Source of the DNA: Sanguinoderma infundibulare
Lineage: Eukaryota > Basidiomycota > Agaricomycetes > Polyporales > Polyporaceae
Assembly (NCBI GenBank): GCA_032821775.1
Contig: JAVLRN010000001.1
Location: forward strand, 3,348,001-3,412,000
Direction: 5' to 3'
Length of the DNA stretch: 64,000 nt
Shown here: positions 11,072 through 23,959 of the stretch, piece after piece
Numbering within the stretch: position 1 is the stretch's first letter
Layout of the letters: each line of letters begins with the position of its first letter
The notes under the pieces: model-generated
Databases searched by the model: none
The model's input: the letters and a program-made list of their open reading frames with translations, nothing else
Told to the model about the DNA's origin: nothing
Program-made: the position numbers and the translations under genes

Positions 11072-14000
11072 TCAATCATCTTCAGACGAGCTGTCGAACA
11101 ACATCACGTACTCGACGTCTTGCGTATCGGCGGCAGGAGAGGTGATGACTTGCGAACGGCTGTCCTCGTACACGGCATCGTCGTCGTCATCATCCGAAGA
11201 GCTAGAGGACGGGACATCGAGGAGAGAAACCGAGGAATCGATTTCAGAAGGGGGAGCGGAGGGGACAGAGGGAACAGTCATCGACGAAGTGGAGAACCGG
11301 TGTTCGGTGATGGAACGCGCAGAAACGCTCTCAGGAACCGAATGGGGCATGATAATCGAGGAAGCAGCAAGTGACTCGTCTGATGTGGATTCGTTCATCT
11401 CCGCGACGGTGATGCTGAACAGAACATCAGTCGACGTCCATGAAGAGTAGGTTAACATGGCACTTACTCGACCCAAATACTGTGCCCAAACAGATTGCCG
11501 TTGCCATCGCTCAAGCGCCACGAGCTGACGTACTTGCCAGGGACCTCAGGAGCCTTCATCTCGCCAGATACCAGCTCGACCTCCTCGCCAGCCTTGACGG
11601 TGCCAACCTTCACCTTGGAGGAAGCGCCATTGTGCGGTGCCATGCGATCTCCGGCGACGAACACAAGCTCCGTGGTTTCAGGCCAGTCTGCAGGGCCGTC
11701 ATTGCGCATCCGCCAAGATTTGACAAACTCGGCGCCGGGAGGGAAGATTTGTCCGACAGGAATGTTATTGTCCGAAACGAAAGCAGCAAGAAGAGGCGGG
11801 TTAGGGCGGGCCATAGACTGCCAGAAAGGTGTGACAATTGGTGGCAAGATAGGAGGCGATGGGACCCTCGAGGACGGAAGGGAGAGAGGCGCAGGGGAAG
11901 GTGGCATGACGACGTGGGCTGCGATGACGGGAGACTCCGGGGACGGGACACGCGTAGGCCGGACGGGGGACATGGAACTGATGAGGTCGCTCAAGCTGCG
12001 TCCGACCGTGAAGCGCTTCTCCGACCTTTCCGGCATAAGTGGCCTGCACAGGAGCGGCTCACCAACCAGAGGGGACTCCTCGGCGGGCCCGGAGGTCTGA
12101 ACGACGACAGGAGTAACCGATTCCTCCATGGTCTTGGGCTCTTCCGTAAAAATGGCGCCAGGCATCGAAAAGGCACCGCTTGAAGACGGGCCGGCGGAGG
12201 ACGCGTCATTCTGGGGAGGGAGAAGGTGCTTGAACATCGAGGTCAGCTCTGGCCAGAGCTCACGCCACTCGCTGTTGACAGGACCAAGCTTGGGCACCGA
12301 TTTCGCCGACGATGATGCCGAGGAGGCCGGAACCTCCGAAGGAGTGGAGACGCCGCCGAGCGTACCCTCGCCCTCGGTGCGCTCGTCTTGGACAGGCGCG
12401 GCAAGGAAATCATCGTGCTCTTCCTCGACAGGAGCAGGAGAGCCGATCTGAACCGATCCATCGAAGTCCACAAGTTGCATCGGCTGCGGCATCATCGGCA
12501 CGGCTGCGATGGGTACTACCCGGCCAAACATGTCCTCCCAGTTGCGAACCGGAACCAACCGGGGAGGCGAGGGAGATCTCACGGGCGCAAATTCGACGTC
12601 GCTGATGGGAGTCATACAACCAGGCGAATCCAGAGGCAACGTGGAGTGAGGAGAAGGGATTCGTACAGGGCTGATCGGTTCCGAGAACGGTGTGAAGTCC
12701 ACAGGCGAGGGAGTAGGATGCTCAAAGCGGTTGAACAGGTCGAAGGTTCGACGGTAGGAAGGCGGAGACGGGCGGCTGACCGAAGGAAGTACAGGGACCT
12801 CAAGGTCGGGAGTGAACTCTGGGAGGGGGAGAGCCGGAGGCTGAGCAGGCGCATTCACGAACGGACACTCCACCGGCACGAGAATGGGCTCGTGCATGAC
12901 GGGGGGCGACGGGGATGGCGGCATTGGGGTCTCCACGTACTCTACGTCGTACGGACTCGGCGAACGCATCGGGGAACTGGGGTTCATTGGCATTGGCGGC
13001 ACGTCTTGGGTGCGTAAAGCCAACGGTATCACCGCACTCGGGGCCTTCAACTTGAGCAAGGGGTGGTGGTCGGGGTGGACGGGAATAGGATGAGCCTCGC
13101 AGTTCTCGCAGAGGTCAAAGTCGATGCAGGACTCGTGGACACACTGCGGGAAGAGTGAGCGATGGCGACAAGTCAAGTCAAATCAGGAGAAGTTACCTTG
13201 TAACGGACGCCCTTGATCTGGTTACGACATACATTGCAGGTCGCGTAGTGAATGGGATCATTGGCAGAGTCGCGCACCTAACACGTACGTTCACAATTAT
13301 CCCAACGCAGTCGTATGAAGTGACTTACCATCAGGATGGCGGGCTCGCTGACCTTGACAAAGCCGTGGTCGGGATGTTGTTCGGGAGTGATCCTACTCCA
13401 AGGTAAGTGAGACTTCACAAGACGATACGGCGGACGTACTTGTAACACATTTGGCAGACGTCATAATCAGGGCAGTTCAAGCATTTCTATCCGTTTGTCA
13501 GTCAACAGTTCTAACATCAGCAAGGAAATGTCACTCACGAAGCGATCCCCGCGAATCCGCGAGTCGCACATGTTGCACATGGCGTTGTGAACCACAGGCT
13601 CCACATCCATCGAACGGACCCTCGGAATGTTGACACGCGGAGGTGTCACAGGTCCCGGAAGAGAAGGCTCCCGCTCACCATCGCCGCTGAAGACGGTGTG
13701 AACAATGACTTCGCCAGGCTTCTCGATGGCGAAGAACTGGTGCTGTGAGTGGTGCAACTGACGGAGATCGGGCGTCGACATGCACTCGTCGCACATGTCG
13801 TAGTCGGGGCAGTCGAGGCACTTGTGACGTACGCCTATGATCTCCAAATTGCACACGTCACAGAGAACGTTCCTGTGCACGGGATGTGCAACTTCTTGCG
13901 ACTGAGCGGAACCACTGGCATCGCGAGGAGGCTGGGCCTGGCTACGACGATGATTCTCACGGATTCTGTTGAACTCGGAGTAGTCCGATGGTGAGTCCAT

Positions 14001-16686
14001 GGGGAAGAAGGGGTGTGAGACGTCGTGCCCCTCGCGCTTGCCTGGGTTGGACATGCACGACGTACAGAAATCAAAGTCTACCAGGCCATCATCAACCTCT
14101 ATCCGGAAGAAGACCTTCATAGCACTCACCGCGGCAATCCAGACACTTATGCCTCACGCCAACAATCGGATACTGGTTGCACCCGTCACAATTTACACCA
14201 AGATGAACCTTGGGCGGAGGGGCGACGACATCTGGCTTCTTCACCTCCTTGCGGGCCTCGTTGTATTGCCCCTTCTCCCCCGGCGACACGATCGGGAAGA
14301 AAACGTGGCCGACGTCGTGGCCCCCGCGTGTCTTGGGGCTAGACACGCACGCTTCACACAAGTCGTAGTCTAGCAAAGAAGAAAGATCAGCATCACGTGT
14401 GCCGTCTGCATGGCATATCCATACCGTCGCACTGCAAGCACTTGTGCCGCACACCGGTGAGATTCTTCTGATCGCAGCCGTCGCATGTGATATTGATATG
14501 CACAACCTGGCGACGTAGGCGGCGGTCCTTTACGAGGCAAAAATGCAGGAAGTCCTCTTTCTTGTGGATCGGGAAGAAGGCATGCGACGCCGTGTGGGCT
14601 TCCCAGGCCTTAGGAGAAGCCATACAAGCACTGCACCAATCGAAGTCTAACATAATGCGCATTGATCAGTATCATTCCGGATAGGATTCCCTTTTTCAAA
14701 GACACACCTGGACATTGCAGACATTTGTACCTCGTACCCTTGATGTCTCTCTTGCCACAGAAGTCGCACCTGACGTTCTTGTGCACCGTCTCTTCGCTTT
14801 CCCGACGTTCGCTCTCGGGAGGCGAGTCATTGCGCTGGCTAACCTCCTGCGTAGGGTTGAATGCGACAGCTGGGATCCATTTCGGTGGGGGAGGCGGCAA
14901 TGGCGGGGTGCTTGGGCAGGACGAGGGGGATGTAGGCGGCCGTTCAATCCTCGGACTAGGCCGTTTGTCGAATGTAGAAGGTCCATAGATGAATGGCGGA
15001 GGTGGAGGCGGCGGTACAATGCACGGACGCGGGGGAGGAATCATCAACGACGGCGGGGGAGGGATCATGCGACTGGACAAAGGGGGAGGAGGCGGGGGAA
15101 TAACGGGCATGCTCATTGTCGGTAGCCTCGGAAGTGGTGGTGGGGGCGGTGGGAGCGGTGGGAAGCAGGCAGAAGCAAAACTGGAAACCGAAAACCTAGA
15201 GCGGTCGAAGTCAGACATCACAGGGGGATGGGTAGGAGGCGACGGAAGACGAGGGAGTTGGGCGTCCTCCATCTTCGAGGAACTCTTGTCCCAATCTTCT
15301 CCAAAGGCTTTGACCATGGTCCGTTCGTAATCGCTCTTGAATTTCTCCATAAGGGTCTTGACCTCCGCTTTGGCTTCGGCGACAGAACAACAGGGGTGCG
15401 TCTTCGGCTTCGGGAGGAGAGGGTCCGTCTCTTCCATGAGCATCCGGAACAACCGTCCACCCCTCCTTCGTTCATTGACATGCATTCGAGGTTCAGACGG
15501 CGGAGGCGGTACCCGTTGCGCAGATGGTTGCGGCGCTTCCGACGGGTCGAGAGATGCCGGCGGCGTCACACTCCTGCGCACAGACGGCTCCGAGTGCATG
15601 ACGATATCGCCGTCTGACTGCAGAGTGCGGGGTCTCGGCCGGGAAAAGAGGATTGGCGGAGGCGGCGCGACGTAAGTACGTCGGCGTGAAGGAAGAGACA
15701 GGTGGTGGATGGGAGGCAACTTAGGGGAGGATGACGGAGGGTCATCGAGAACAAGCGCCTCTGAAACAGGCTCGACGTTCTTCCACATTGTGTCCACGCG
15801 CGATTTGATCTCTTTGCTGCGTGAACTCGTATCGCTGTCAGACGAGAGATCGACGACTCGGGAACCGGCAACGGGTTGAGTTCCGACGGCGCGAGGTACG
15901 GAGGGAGGCGAAGGGGTGTTCGCGAGGAGATCAAACAGGGAAGGTCGAACGGTACGAGCACTCGTTGTACTCGCGGCCGATTCTCCCCTCGAAGGAGGGC
16001 GAACGGGGAGCGGCCGCCATCCGTCTGGCTCAGAGACGAGTGAGATTGGTCGGGACGAAGACTCAGCCATGGACGTAGGCCGAGACGAAAACGGAGGAGT
16101 TGGAGGCATGGTGTGAACCGATGAACGGTTGGTAGTGCTCTCCCTGATGCGGTTGAGCAACAAATGACGGTCACCCCGCAAGTGAGGAGGACGCGCGTCC
16201 GCAGTAGAGGCGACGACGGTGGCTGAGGAAGCGCTCGTGGTCGCGGTGGCAGCGGTGGCATGGGAGTGGGAGCTGGATGTGCTCACGGTAGTGTCAGCAA
16301 GACTGTCACTTGCAGACACGTTGGGAGACTTGTGGGGGGTCTCGTCGAGGAGGGAGAGGCGGAGGAGAGCCCCAGGCCAGGAGCGCCCCTGATAAGGGGC
16401 GACATGGTGGTCATACTCTTCGGCGGAATGGACCTCTTTGCCAATTAAGATACGAGCCTCTGATGAGGGATTAGGGCAGAAAAGCAGCTTCGATAGATAG
16501 AAGGAATGGGATAGTGGGAAGACCCGATACAGCTGCATGCTGCGGTAAGCCATGACGCGGGGAAGAGAGGAATCGGCGAGTGCGCACCTGGCTATACAAC
16601 TGGTCGTAGGTGGGGAAGACAGGATCAGAGAAAGAGAACTTGCGAGTCTCGTTGCGATAGGTAGCCTTGACAGTAAAGGCCGCCAT
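11072..16686 (-). CDS. NBR1: NBR1-type selective autophagy receptor, six ZZ fingers
   Basis: Ten minus-strand exons: 16588..16686, 14708..16532, 14425..14646, 14130..14369, 13539..14077, 13440..13486, 13329..13395, 13197..13277, 11468..13143 and 11072..11414, giving 1712 residues. The N-terminus (about 1-100) is a PB1-like domain. A long Ser/Pro and polyproline linker follows (100-580). Six consecutive ZZ zinc fingers come next, each opening VH..V.CD.C and closing near HxxxHxFF. After another Pro-rich linker lies the NBR1 four-tryptophan domain (KSWRM, ADWPE, SSWRL, SIWV), then an acidic tail ending EYVMLFDSSSEDD. NBR1 proteins bring cargo to autophagosomes or to the vacuole; the ZZ fingers of the fission-yeast protein bind hydrolase cargo. 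Human NBR1 has one ZZ and a UBA domain; no UBA is visible here. The four Trp make the family call secure. Confidence 0.9.
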
Positions 16687-16748
16687 GGCTGGGGACTGCG
16701 AGGGGAAGAGCGGAGAGTGCAGACACCGCCGCCCGACTACGCACGCGC

Positions 16749-16755
16749 TAATATA
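16749..16755 (-). promoter_or_regulatory. TATA-like element of NBR1 gene
   Basis: Read on the minus strand, TATATTA occurs about 64 bases upstream of the NBR1 start codon. The following leader is C/T rich. It is a plausible core promoter element, judged by position only. Confidence 0.35.
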
Positions 16756-17147
16756 CCTCCCCTAGCGCCCGCTGTATATGGCTTGGGTTGTGACCGTCTC
16801 GGTCACATGCGCCCGAGTCATTGCCGCGACCGACCGCGTCCCCGACGCACCCCGTCACCATCGTCTGCTGCGCTCATCGTCGACCTTGCCTTCATCTGGG
16901 GTAGACTCGAGAAGCCTTGCTGTGGGTGCGTATGTCCTCTCCCCGCGCTCTGTACAGGTTTTCAGGGCCTCGGTACCAGCTACGTGGGTGTAATCCCTTT
17001 CCCATACTCTCGCAAAACAACACGATGTTGCACCGGAGTGTATAAGGATGAAATGTTTCCGAAGAAGAATCCCAGCACCTGAGCATGAGTACCGATTCAG
17101 TAATATAAGTGCTACCACGTCGACGCTGGTCCCCCCCACCCTCGATC

Positions 17148-18005
17148 ATGTCCGCTCCTCACTTCGACCTTCTCTCGACGACGAGGTGCGATCCGCAATT
17201 GCTGCAGAATGCCTGGAACACCGTTGTCAACTCCGGCACGCCCTCTCCGTACTTCCTCCTTTCATATCATTGCGATAGACTCCACGATGCCGCCAAGCAA
17301 CACAATTGGTCCATCCCACAGGGCTTCTCTTTGTCCGCGCTCGAGGATCTTTGCGAGATCGCGTTGAAAGATGCATCCCCAGGATCCGGAAATTCTGCGT
17401 TTCGTGGACACTACAGGGTAGCTATATTCTTGCCTTGAAGTTTCGCGAATGCTCACTCTCTCCAGATCCGCATCCTCTTCTCCCAGACCGGCGCGCTTTC
17501 CGTGACTGCCTCTCCTGCCCCACCATTCCCTATCCCCGACCCTTTGGCCCCTTCACTGTGGTTCCCATCTCCTGCATCTCCAGATCCCCCATCTTTCGGC
17601 CAGGACCTCCTGGCTGTTCACCTGGACACCAGCTCCACGCCCTCGACCCTGTTCACGCGCACGAAAACGACTCATCGCGACCATTACAATGCCGCTCGTA
17701 GTCGCTTTGGAATACCCCCTCCGCCTTCGCCGTCGCTTCATGACGTCGTTTTGTTCAATGATGATGGTGACATCACCGAAACATCAATCCGTAACATTGC
17801 GTTCCTGCGCCGTTCACCTCTTCAGTGGGTGACCCCCGCCAGCTCAACTGGGTCCCTCCCTGGCGTCGTGCGTCGTTGGCTGTTGGAGCACGGACGAGTT
17901 GTGGAGGCGGATGAGGGTGAACTCAAGAAGGATGGGATTGTCCGGGGGGAGTATGTCATGACATTCAATGGAGTGGAGGGTTGTCGTTTGGGGCGCATTC
18001 AGTAA
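17148..18005 (+). CDS. ABZ2: Class IV aminotransferase, 4-amino-4-deoxychorismate lyase type
   Basis: Exons 17148..17417 and 17466..18005 give 269 residues. The class IV (D-amino acid transferase/PabC) fold is shown by FDLLSTTRCDP at the N-terminus, the substrate-proximal YHCDRLHDAA, the Lys in TRTKTTHRDHY that would bind PLP, and the DDGDITETSIRNIAF block followed by STGSLPGVVRRWLLE. These match fungal ADC lyase (Abz2), which releases pyruvate from aminodeoxychorismate to give 4-aminobenzoate for folate. The branched-chain aminotransferase relatives are longer, which argues against that option. The start codon is the first ATG of the open frame. The 48 bp intron is phase 0. It is divergently placed from NBR1, sharing about 460 bp. 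Confidence 0.75.
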
Positions 18006-18459
18006 AGGCAAGTCGTCCGGTGCCAGGTATTGTCTGTCTAGTGCTCTAGCATCGAGTTCGTTGCAGTTGGCCTCCGTTGCGATGTACGTCTTTCACTCTA
18101 CTATTTCTACATGGAGATGTCTTGCCGTAAATGTCTTCGCTAGCATTGCCCTTGCAAAGTTTCATTGTTGAACGTTGACTTCCGACTTATGCTAGTACTA
18201 CGATCGCTTTATGCCAGACAGATAGAAGTGATATATCTACTGGGCTAGATCTCGACAACGCTGCTAGTAAGCGCAGCTCTGCAATAGGCCCGTGGTGAAC
18301 CCGATTCTGTCGCATGACTTGATCTCAGACATATACTGTACTTAATCCCAGTGCACCTCGTAAGGTCCTCTCGTCGCTCCATGGAATCATCATTCATCAT
18401 CTCGTCCTCGCTGCAGCCATCCTCCGCACCCCGCCCGTGAGGCGACTCGGACGGCGACC
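18006..18459. other. Intergenic, no gene seen
   Basis: 454 bases downstream of the class IV aminotransferase and upstream of the BTB gene. The sequence is AT-richer than its neighbours and has no credible open frame. Confidence 0.5.
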
Positions 18460-19645
18460 ATGACAGACGAAATGCATCCGCCAGACGCTGGCAGCGGCTC
18501 GGACACAGATACCAGCTCGTCCGCCACACGAGCCCGCAGCGAACGACATCCCACCCTCTACTACGACGATGGCACCGTCGTCCTCTCCGGCCGCGCCCAG
18601 GATGGCGAGCCTCAGTACTTCCGCATCCACAGATCCATCCTCTGCCGGCACTCTCCTGTCCTCGCAGACATGTTCTCCATCCCCCCGCTCCTCGCCAGCG
18701 GCTCCAAGACGCAAGTCGCCGAGTCGTACGACGGCGTCGTGCATGTGGAGATGCCCGACAGCGCAGACGAGCTGACCAGCTTCCTCACCATGTTCTACGA
18801 CCCCCTGTGAGTCTTCCTCTCATCCGCAGGCTTCCTTCCCCATGCCCTCCCCCGGCCGCTCGCTCACACGACACCGTCACGCGCACCCCCCGCTCCCGTC
18901 CAGTGGGACCGCCTACAAGCGGTTCGACCCCAACACGCCCGTCCTCGTCCAGGGCGCCCTCAAGCTCGCGATGAAGTACGAGTGCGACGCGCTCCGCCAC
19001 CGCCTCATCGCCTCCCTCGAGGCCGACTGGCCCCAGACCCTCGCCCAGTGGGACGCCCGCCGCGCCGAAGCCGTCATCCTCCGCTCCGAGCACTCCCTCC
19101 AGCTCACGGGCAAGGTCGACGGGCTCTACCTCGACGACCGCCTCCCCGAGCCCGCCTCCGCGATCCGCATCGCCAGCGACTACGCCATCCCCTCCCTCCT
19201 CCCCGCCGCTTTCTACACCCTCGCCCTCCTCAGCACCGACGCCGACTGGGACGAGTGCCGCGCCAACCCCGGCAAGCACCTCCGCTTCGGCGCCCGCACC
19301 GCCCGCTGGCGCCTCCTCGACAAGCGCGACCTCATGCGCCTCGTCCACGGCCAGAAGCTCCTCGCCGCCCACACCCGCGCCATCGGCACCGACATCTTCG
19401 GCCTCCGCTGCCAGCGCGGCTCCCGCGGCTGCACCAAGGCCCGCGGCGACTGCTGGAAGTACTTCCAGGAGAACGCGCCCAACTCGATGGACGACCCGCT
19501 CGACATCCTCCACGACTGCATGCGCCTCGACACCCTCTTCAGCGACCTCCCGTGCGCGGCGTGCACGTCGGACATCATCGTCATGGCCGAGAAGAAGCGC
19601 CGGGAGCTCTGGCGGAGCCTGCCTGCCGTGTTCAATCTTCAGTGA
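18460..19645 (+). CDS. BTB/POZ domain protein
   Basis: Exons 18460..18806 and 18904..19645 give 362 residues. After an acidic/Ser N-terminus (1-28) the BTB fold begins with LYYDDGTVVLSG and the typical FRIHRSILCRHSPVLADMF helix. DSADELTSFLTMFYDP closes the dimerisation core, and the VQGALKLAMKYECDALRHRL segment corresponds to the helices after the core. The remaining 220 residues are helical with a Cys-rich patch near the end (CRQRG...CTKARGDC and LPCAACTSD). Agaricomycetes have many such BTB proteins, expanded as a family; most have no known partner, though some act as Cullin-3 adaptors. Exon 2 is very GC rich, so the minus-strand and alternative-frame ORFs there are shadows. Confidence 0.82.
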
Positions 19646-20491
19646 GCTCTATACCATTGGTTTGCGATGCTTCGTGTGTTCGTCGCTCTGTACTTATACG
19701 AGTTCCTGTACTTTGATTTCTGTAATGCTGTATCTCTCGATTGGGACTCCGGACGTGTACGATCTGTACTTCTAGCTTGTATCTTGGCTTTCGACACATG
19801 CAATTCCAACCCTCCCGTCCTTCAGCTGTCCGCTCAGTGACGGTTGCCTCCCAAATGCGCTCACAGAAACGTACAGACGACGACGGAAGATGGCTTTGCT
19901 GGAAACAGCTCTTCATAGCAGCGACAACAGTACACGACAACATTTTTATCTATAGCGTACAACCCAATGCAATCCAACGACTAAACAACGTACAAGATTG
20001 GGAGGTTGCAAAACAGAGGATCCGATGGCGTCATTAGTTATACATGAGCGAGGAACAGGAATCGAGGAGATAGAGGGAGAAATGATGACAGAGGATGACA
20101 GAAGGATGAAGACGGTGAGAGGACGGAAATCGGTTTGGGCGGCCACAGAAGATGATGACGAAGAGAAGGGTAATGGTTCGAGCGGGAAACGCAGGCGTGA
20201 TTAGAGGGGGATCATGAAGATGGCGACATACGGGGATATAGGCCTCCGACACGAGATGGTACGATGCAGAGTGTGAGATGGAAGTACACAAGGAAGGCGC
20301 TGGAGGGTTACAAGGAAGACAACAAACGGGCAATGAACGAATAAACAACGATGCGCCGGGCCAATGCCAGATATAGATGGTTATTGCTCATGGGGGACGG
20401 GAAGGTGTTCAAGGATGCATAGGGGATATATGTGGGGATATCTTAATGGGGGAGTCAAAGCAAGTCAAAGTGAAGTATATGCGGGGTCATA
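19646..20491. other. Convergent 3' region, no gene seen
   Basis: 846 bases between the 3' ends of the BTB gene (plus) and the RhoGEF gene (minus). It must hold both polyadenylation regions. A purine-rich stretch around 20040-20340 (GAGGA/GATGACA-like) is noticeable but encodes nothing recognisable. Confidence 0.5.
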
Positions 20492-23400
20492 TCATGGCGT
20501 AGCGTGATCATTAGGTCGCATCGATCTTCGGTCGAAAAAGCCATGCATGATGCTTTTGGTAGGCGCAGCGTTGCTCGCCGACTGGAAGAACGCAGCGTGG
20601 GCCTGAGCGCGATCGCACTTCTTGGCGATCCTGAGCGCGCTCTCGTATGCCCGCTGCACTAGCGCGTGCGATGGGCTCGATGTCGGGGTGTGATTTAGAA
20701 GGTCTACATGGCAGCGAATGCGTCAGGACCATCATTCCTCGAATGGATGACCGAAGCCACGAGACTCACCTCGATATTGCAAGACGTATCGCATCACCCT
20801 CTGCACCGGCTGGATCGCGAGGTCCCGCACTGTCATTTTCGTGTCATGTTCAGACGCCTTCTTCTGGGGCGTTCCGAGTACATGAGCGCTGCTCATGCTG
20901 CGGCGATGTGTACGCGACTGTCCGTGGCCCTGCACAGACGTGGATGACTTGGTGTGAGAGGTCATGGGGGATGAGCTAACGGATAAGCTCGGCAGATGGG
21001 TCAGCGACGACGGCATGCTCTTCCGCTTCCAAGCAGAGACTGCGCGAGAAAGTCCAAAGCTGCTGGAAGTGGTCAGGACGCGTGACGGACTCCCATGACT
21101 ATGCACGCTCCGCGCTTTGCTGGAGTCGGGCGAGGGCATGTCCGACTCGAGGGAAGGAGGGGAAGGAGGGGAAGACAAGAGCGGCCCGCCTAATCCAAAC
21201 GCAAGGCCGGTGCCCAGTGCCGCTGTAAACGTACCAGCGTTCTCGTGGCCGATGCTAGAGTTGGTTTCGCCATGCCCAATGTCGGACATTGTCGACGAGA
21301 ATACTCTGCCTGAAACCGGACCACGGGCGGGAGGAGCGACGCCAACATGGCTGTGGGTGCGAAGAATGCGCCCAAATGTGGATGACGGATAGTCGTGGAC
21401 GTGGCTCGAGAACAAGTCATCCCCAAATTTCTTGGTGAGCTTCCTCGGGGGTCGAAGGTTGGCGTCATCAGTGAAGAATTCGCCCGCGACACCGGCCCAA
21501 GCAACGAAGGCGGACTCAAGGTCCTCCTCGCGGCCAATAAAGGCAGAGCTGACGCCCCATGCGCTCGGGTCGTCCAAGACATGGGAGAGGAGAGTCTCCG
21601 AAACACGCAAGAGCGCGGGGATGTGCTTCGCAACCAGCGATGCGTAATGCGGTGAAAGCTCGGTCAAAGCAAGTTCACGGAGACGATTTTGATAGTTCCT
21701 CTCGGTCTGCACGAGTTCGCGACAACGGAAGAGGACTTGCCGAGCGGTCTTCCAATCCTCCTCGTCTTCCTCGTCCGACAGTGCCTCCTCGTCCGAGTCT
21801 TCGCCATCGAACTCGCGGTCGTCGTGGCCGACGCTGAAGCGTGCACGGGATGAAGACCTAGCAGAGATGCCCATCTCGCGCGGTCCGCCGAAGAAGAACG
21901 AAGATCGCCGGTCTCGCGCATCATACGCCTGGTCGTCATCTCCGTGGCCGACCTGGCTGGGAGCTGCGCTCCTGCGGCCGGGAAGTCTGCCACGCGCGAG
22001 TGCCATGCTCTCCTTCCGAAGACGCTCCAGGTGTTGCATGAGCACGTCATCAGGGACGTCCGCCATTGCCAGTGTCCAACGACGCATAGCATCCTCGCTC
22101 CTGTCAAGATAGCCGCCTACAACAGCGAACCCAGTGGATGATGATTCCGCACTATTCCCCGAGTCAGCTGGTGCGGAAGACGGCTGAAAGCTTATGGAGG
22201 ACGCGAGAGGGTTCGCATCGTTACTGCGATGGTCGGCCAGATCGGCGAGACCGGTGGAGAAGGAAGTGCAATCGAGGTAGGGATTAAAGGTGTCCGCGTG
22301 GGGGTCGGTCCAGGTTTGGCTATCCAGCATATCCACGTTGTCCTGCAGCTGCGCATCGAACGCGAGCTGCGAAGCATGTGCCGCAACGGACGTGGAGCAG
22401 AGACCGATGCATGCGAGGTCCGAACGAGCTTGTGACGACCTTCTTTTGCGGACTTCGAAGATAGGCCCCAAGGTGGAAGGTCGTGAAGGAGAGCTCTCCG
22501 TCGGCTGAGGTTTTCATTGGTCGTGTATCGGGGAGGGCAGGCGTATGAATGGAAGCGAGGAAAAGCGGCATTACATACAGAATGTCAGTTCGGATTAAAT
22601 CGCGAGGGGAGAAGGGTCATCTTACGGAAGAGTACCAGTACGACGGCTCCTGACTGCCAAAGTCGACAGCATCTTCAGCTGCCTGACGCGCCTCTTCCAC
22701 GCTGGACCAGATCCTGTGCTTCGGGCTGCGCTGACCCAGTCCATTGGGAGTTGACCTGGACCTGCCTAGCGCCGCCGCATGGGTGGGTGGATACTGGTAT
22801 GCGGAAGGTGCAACGGACGGTCTCTTCTTATGAAGTTTGTTTGCGCGCGTACTATTACGCGGAGACAGTCCGGGTGAGGAGATGGAATCGGGGGTGGTGA
22901 CCGGAGTGGACGCAGAGGACAAAGAGGTACTCGCCCAGCTGGATGTGGTGCAGCTGCTGTCCGTCGTCTCGCTGCTGCGGGAACTGGGGAAGGGGCGCGG
23001 AAGGGGAGACTTTGTGCTTCCGTCGCTGAGGCTGCGAGCGGGCCTGTAAGACCTGCCGCTCATGGTCGGAGCGCTGTTGGACCTAATGTGGCGAGAGAAG
23101 GACTCGCCAGAGCCAAACGCGCGATTGAGCAGCAGACTGAGGGCGGACGGGCTGGTGAGAGGGGAGGATTGGGAGGGACGAGGAGGGCGGGCCTTGTAAA
23201 GTCTGTTGGGGCGGGAGGTCATTGATGAGGCGTCGGGAGCGACAGGGTCCATGTGAGAAGGGCGAGCGTGGAGGGCATCCGAAGAGAAAGACGAGGTGCT
23301 GCCAACCGGGAAAGTATGCGCAGGGGGATGTTGGGAAGTTAATATGCTCGGGGGGGCCGGAGCGCTTTCCGAGGAAGGTAGGACAAGATTCATAGAAGAG

Positions 23401-23959
23401 CGATTCGCGTGGCCGACATCGGACGCAGAGTGGGGGACGATGGGTTTGGCCGGTGAGATGTCGGTAGGGGCGAGGATGGACACAGACTTTGGGCGGCAGT
23501 GAGCCGGAGGCTTGGGAGGGAGGGGCGGGGGAGTGTCCGAGTCTGGGGAAAGCTCGTCCTCATTGATTGCATTCCTGTTACTATCGCCGCCCTCAATTAC
23601 TCTCGCGATGGCGGGCTCGGGAGAGAATGAATGCGTGGGAGCTAGAACGAGTGTATGCTGGGAGAGCGCAGGCACTGCGCTGGCTTCTGTGTTGTCTACG
23701 GCGGCTGCAATGTCGGCGTGAGCAGTGAGGTCGAGATAACAAGAACTTGAAGTAGGCACGCACGGAAAGGTACCGGGGAGCGCGCCGATGGGGCGAACAC
23801 GCCAGAAGCAGGCCCGGGGAAGGCGTGGGTGGTACTGTGGTCATAGCGGTGTGATTGGAAGTGCAAAGACAAGGGTTCCGAGACAGTGTCCGGTTCAAAG
23901 ACTGGAGGATCGAAAGCGTTGCGACGGCAGGGTAGAATTGTCGTCATCACCGCGCGCAT
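20492..23959 (-). CDS. Rho guanine nucleotide exchange factor with split DH domain
   Basis: Minus-strand exons 23764..23959, 22626..23704, 20770..22504 and 20492..20703 give 1073 residues. Residues 1-660 are Ser/Pro rich and disordered with PPPLPPKPP, a possible SH3 ligand. The DH (Dbl homology) domain starts near residue 680 with the CR1 helix (FRCRELVQTERNYQNRL) and resumes near 983 with the CR3 helix (TVRDLAIQPVQRVMRYVLQYR, then DLLNHTP). About 190 residues of Ser-rich sequence lie between. The C-terminus has no PH domain. DH proteins load GTP onto Rho-family GTPases in polarity and wall control. Exon 1 was chosen because its donor phase joins exactly to exon 2 across a 59 bp intron. The start Met is tentative. 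Confidence 0.78.

Noticed and set aside
18785..19716. Long open frames on both strands inside the BTB gene's second exon (for example 242 codons minus, 244 codons plus)
   Set aside because: Their content is repetitive Arg/Pro/Ala or Gly/Val/Glu, as expected for shadow frames of a GC3-rich exon.
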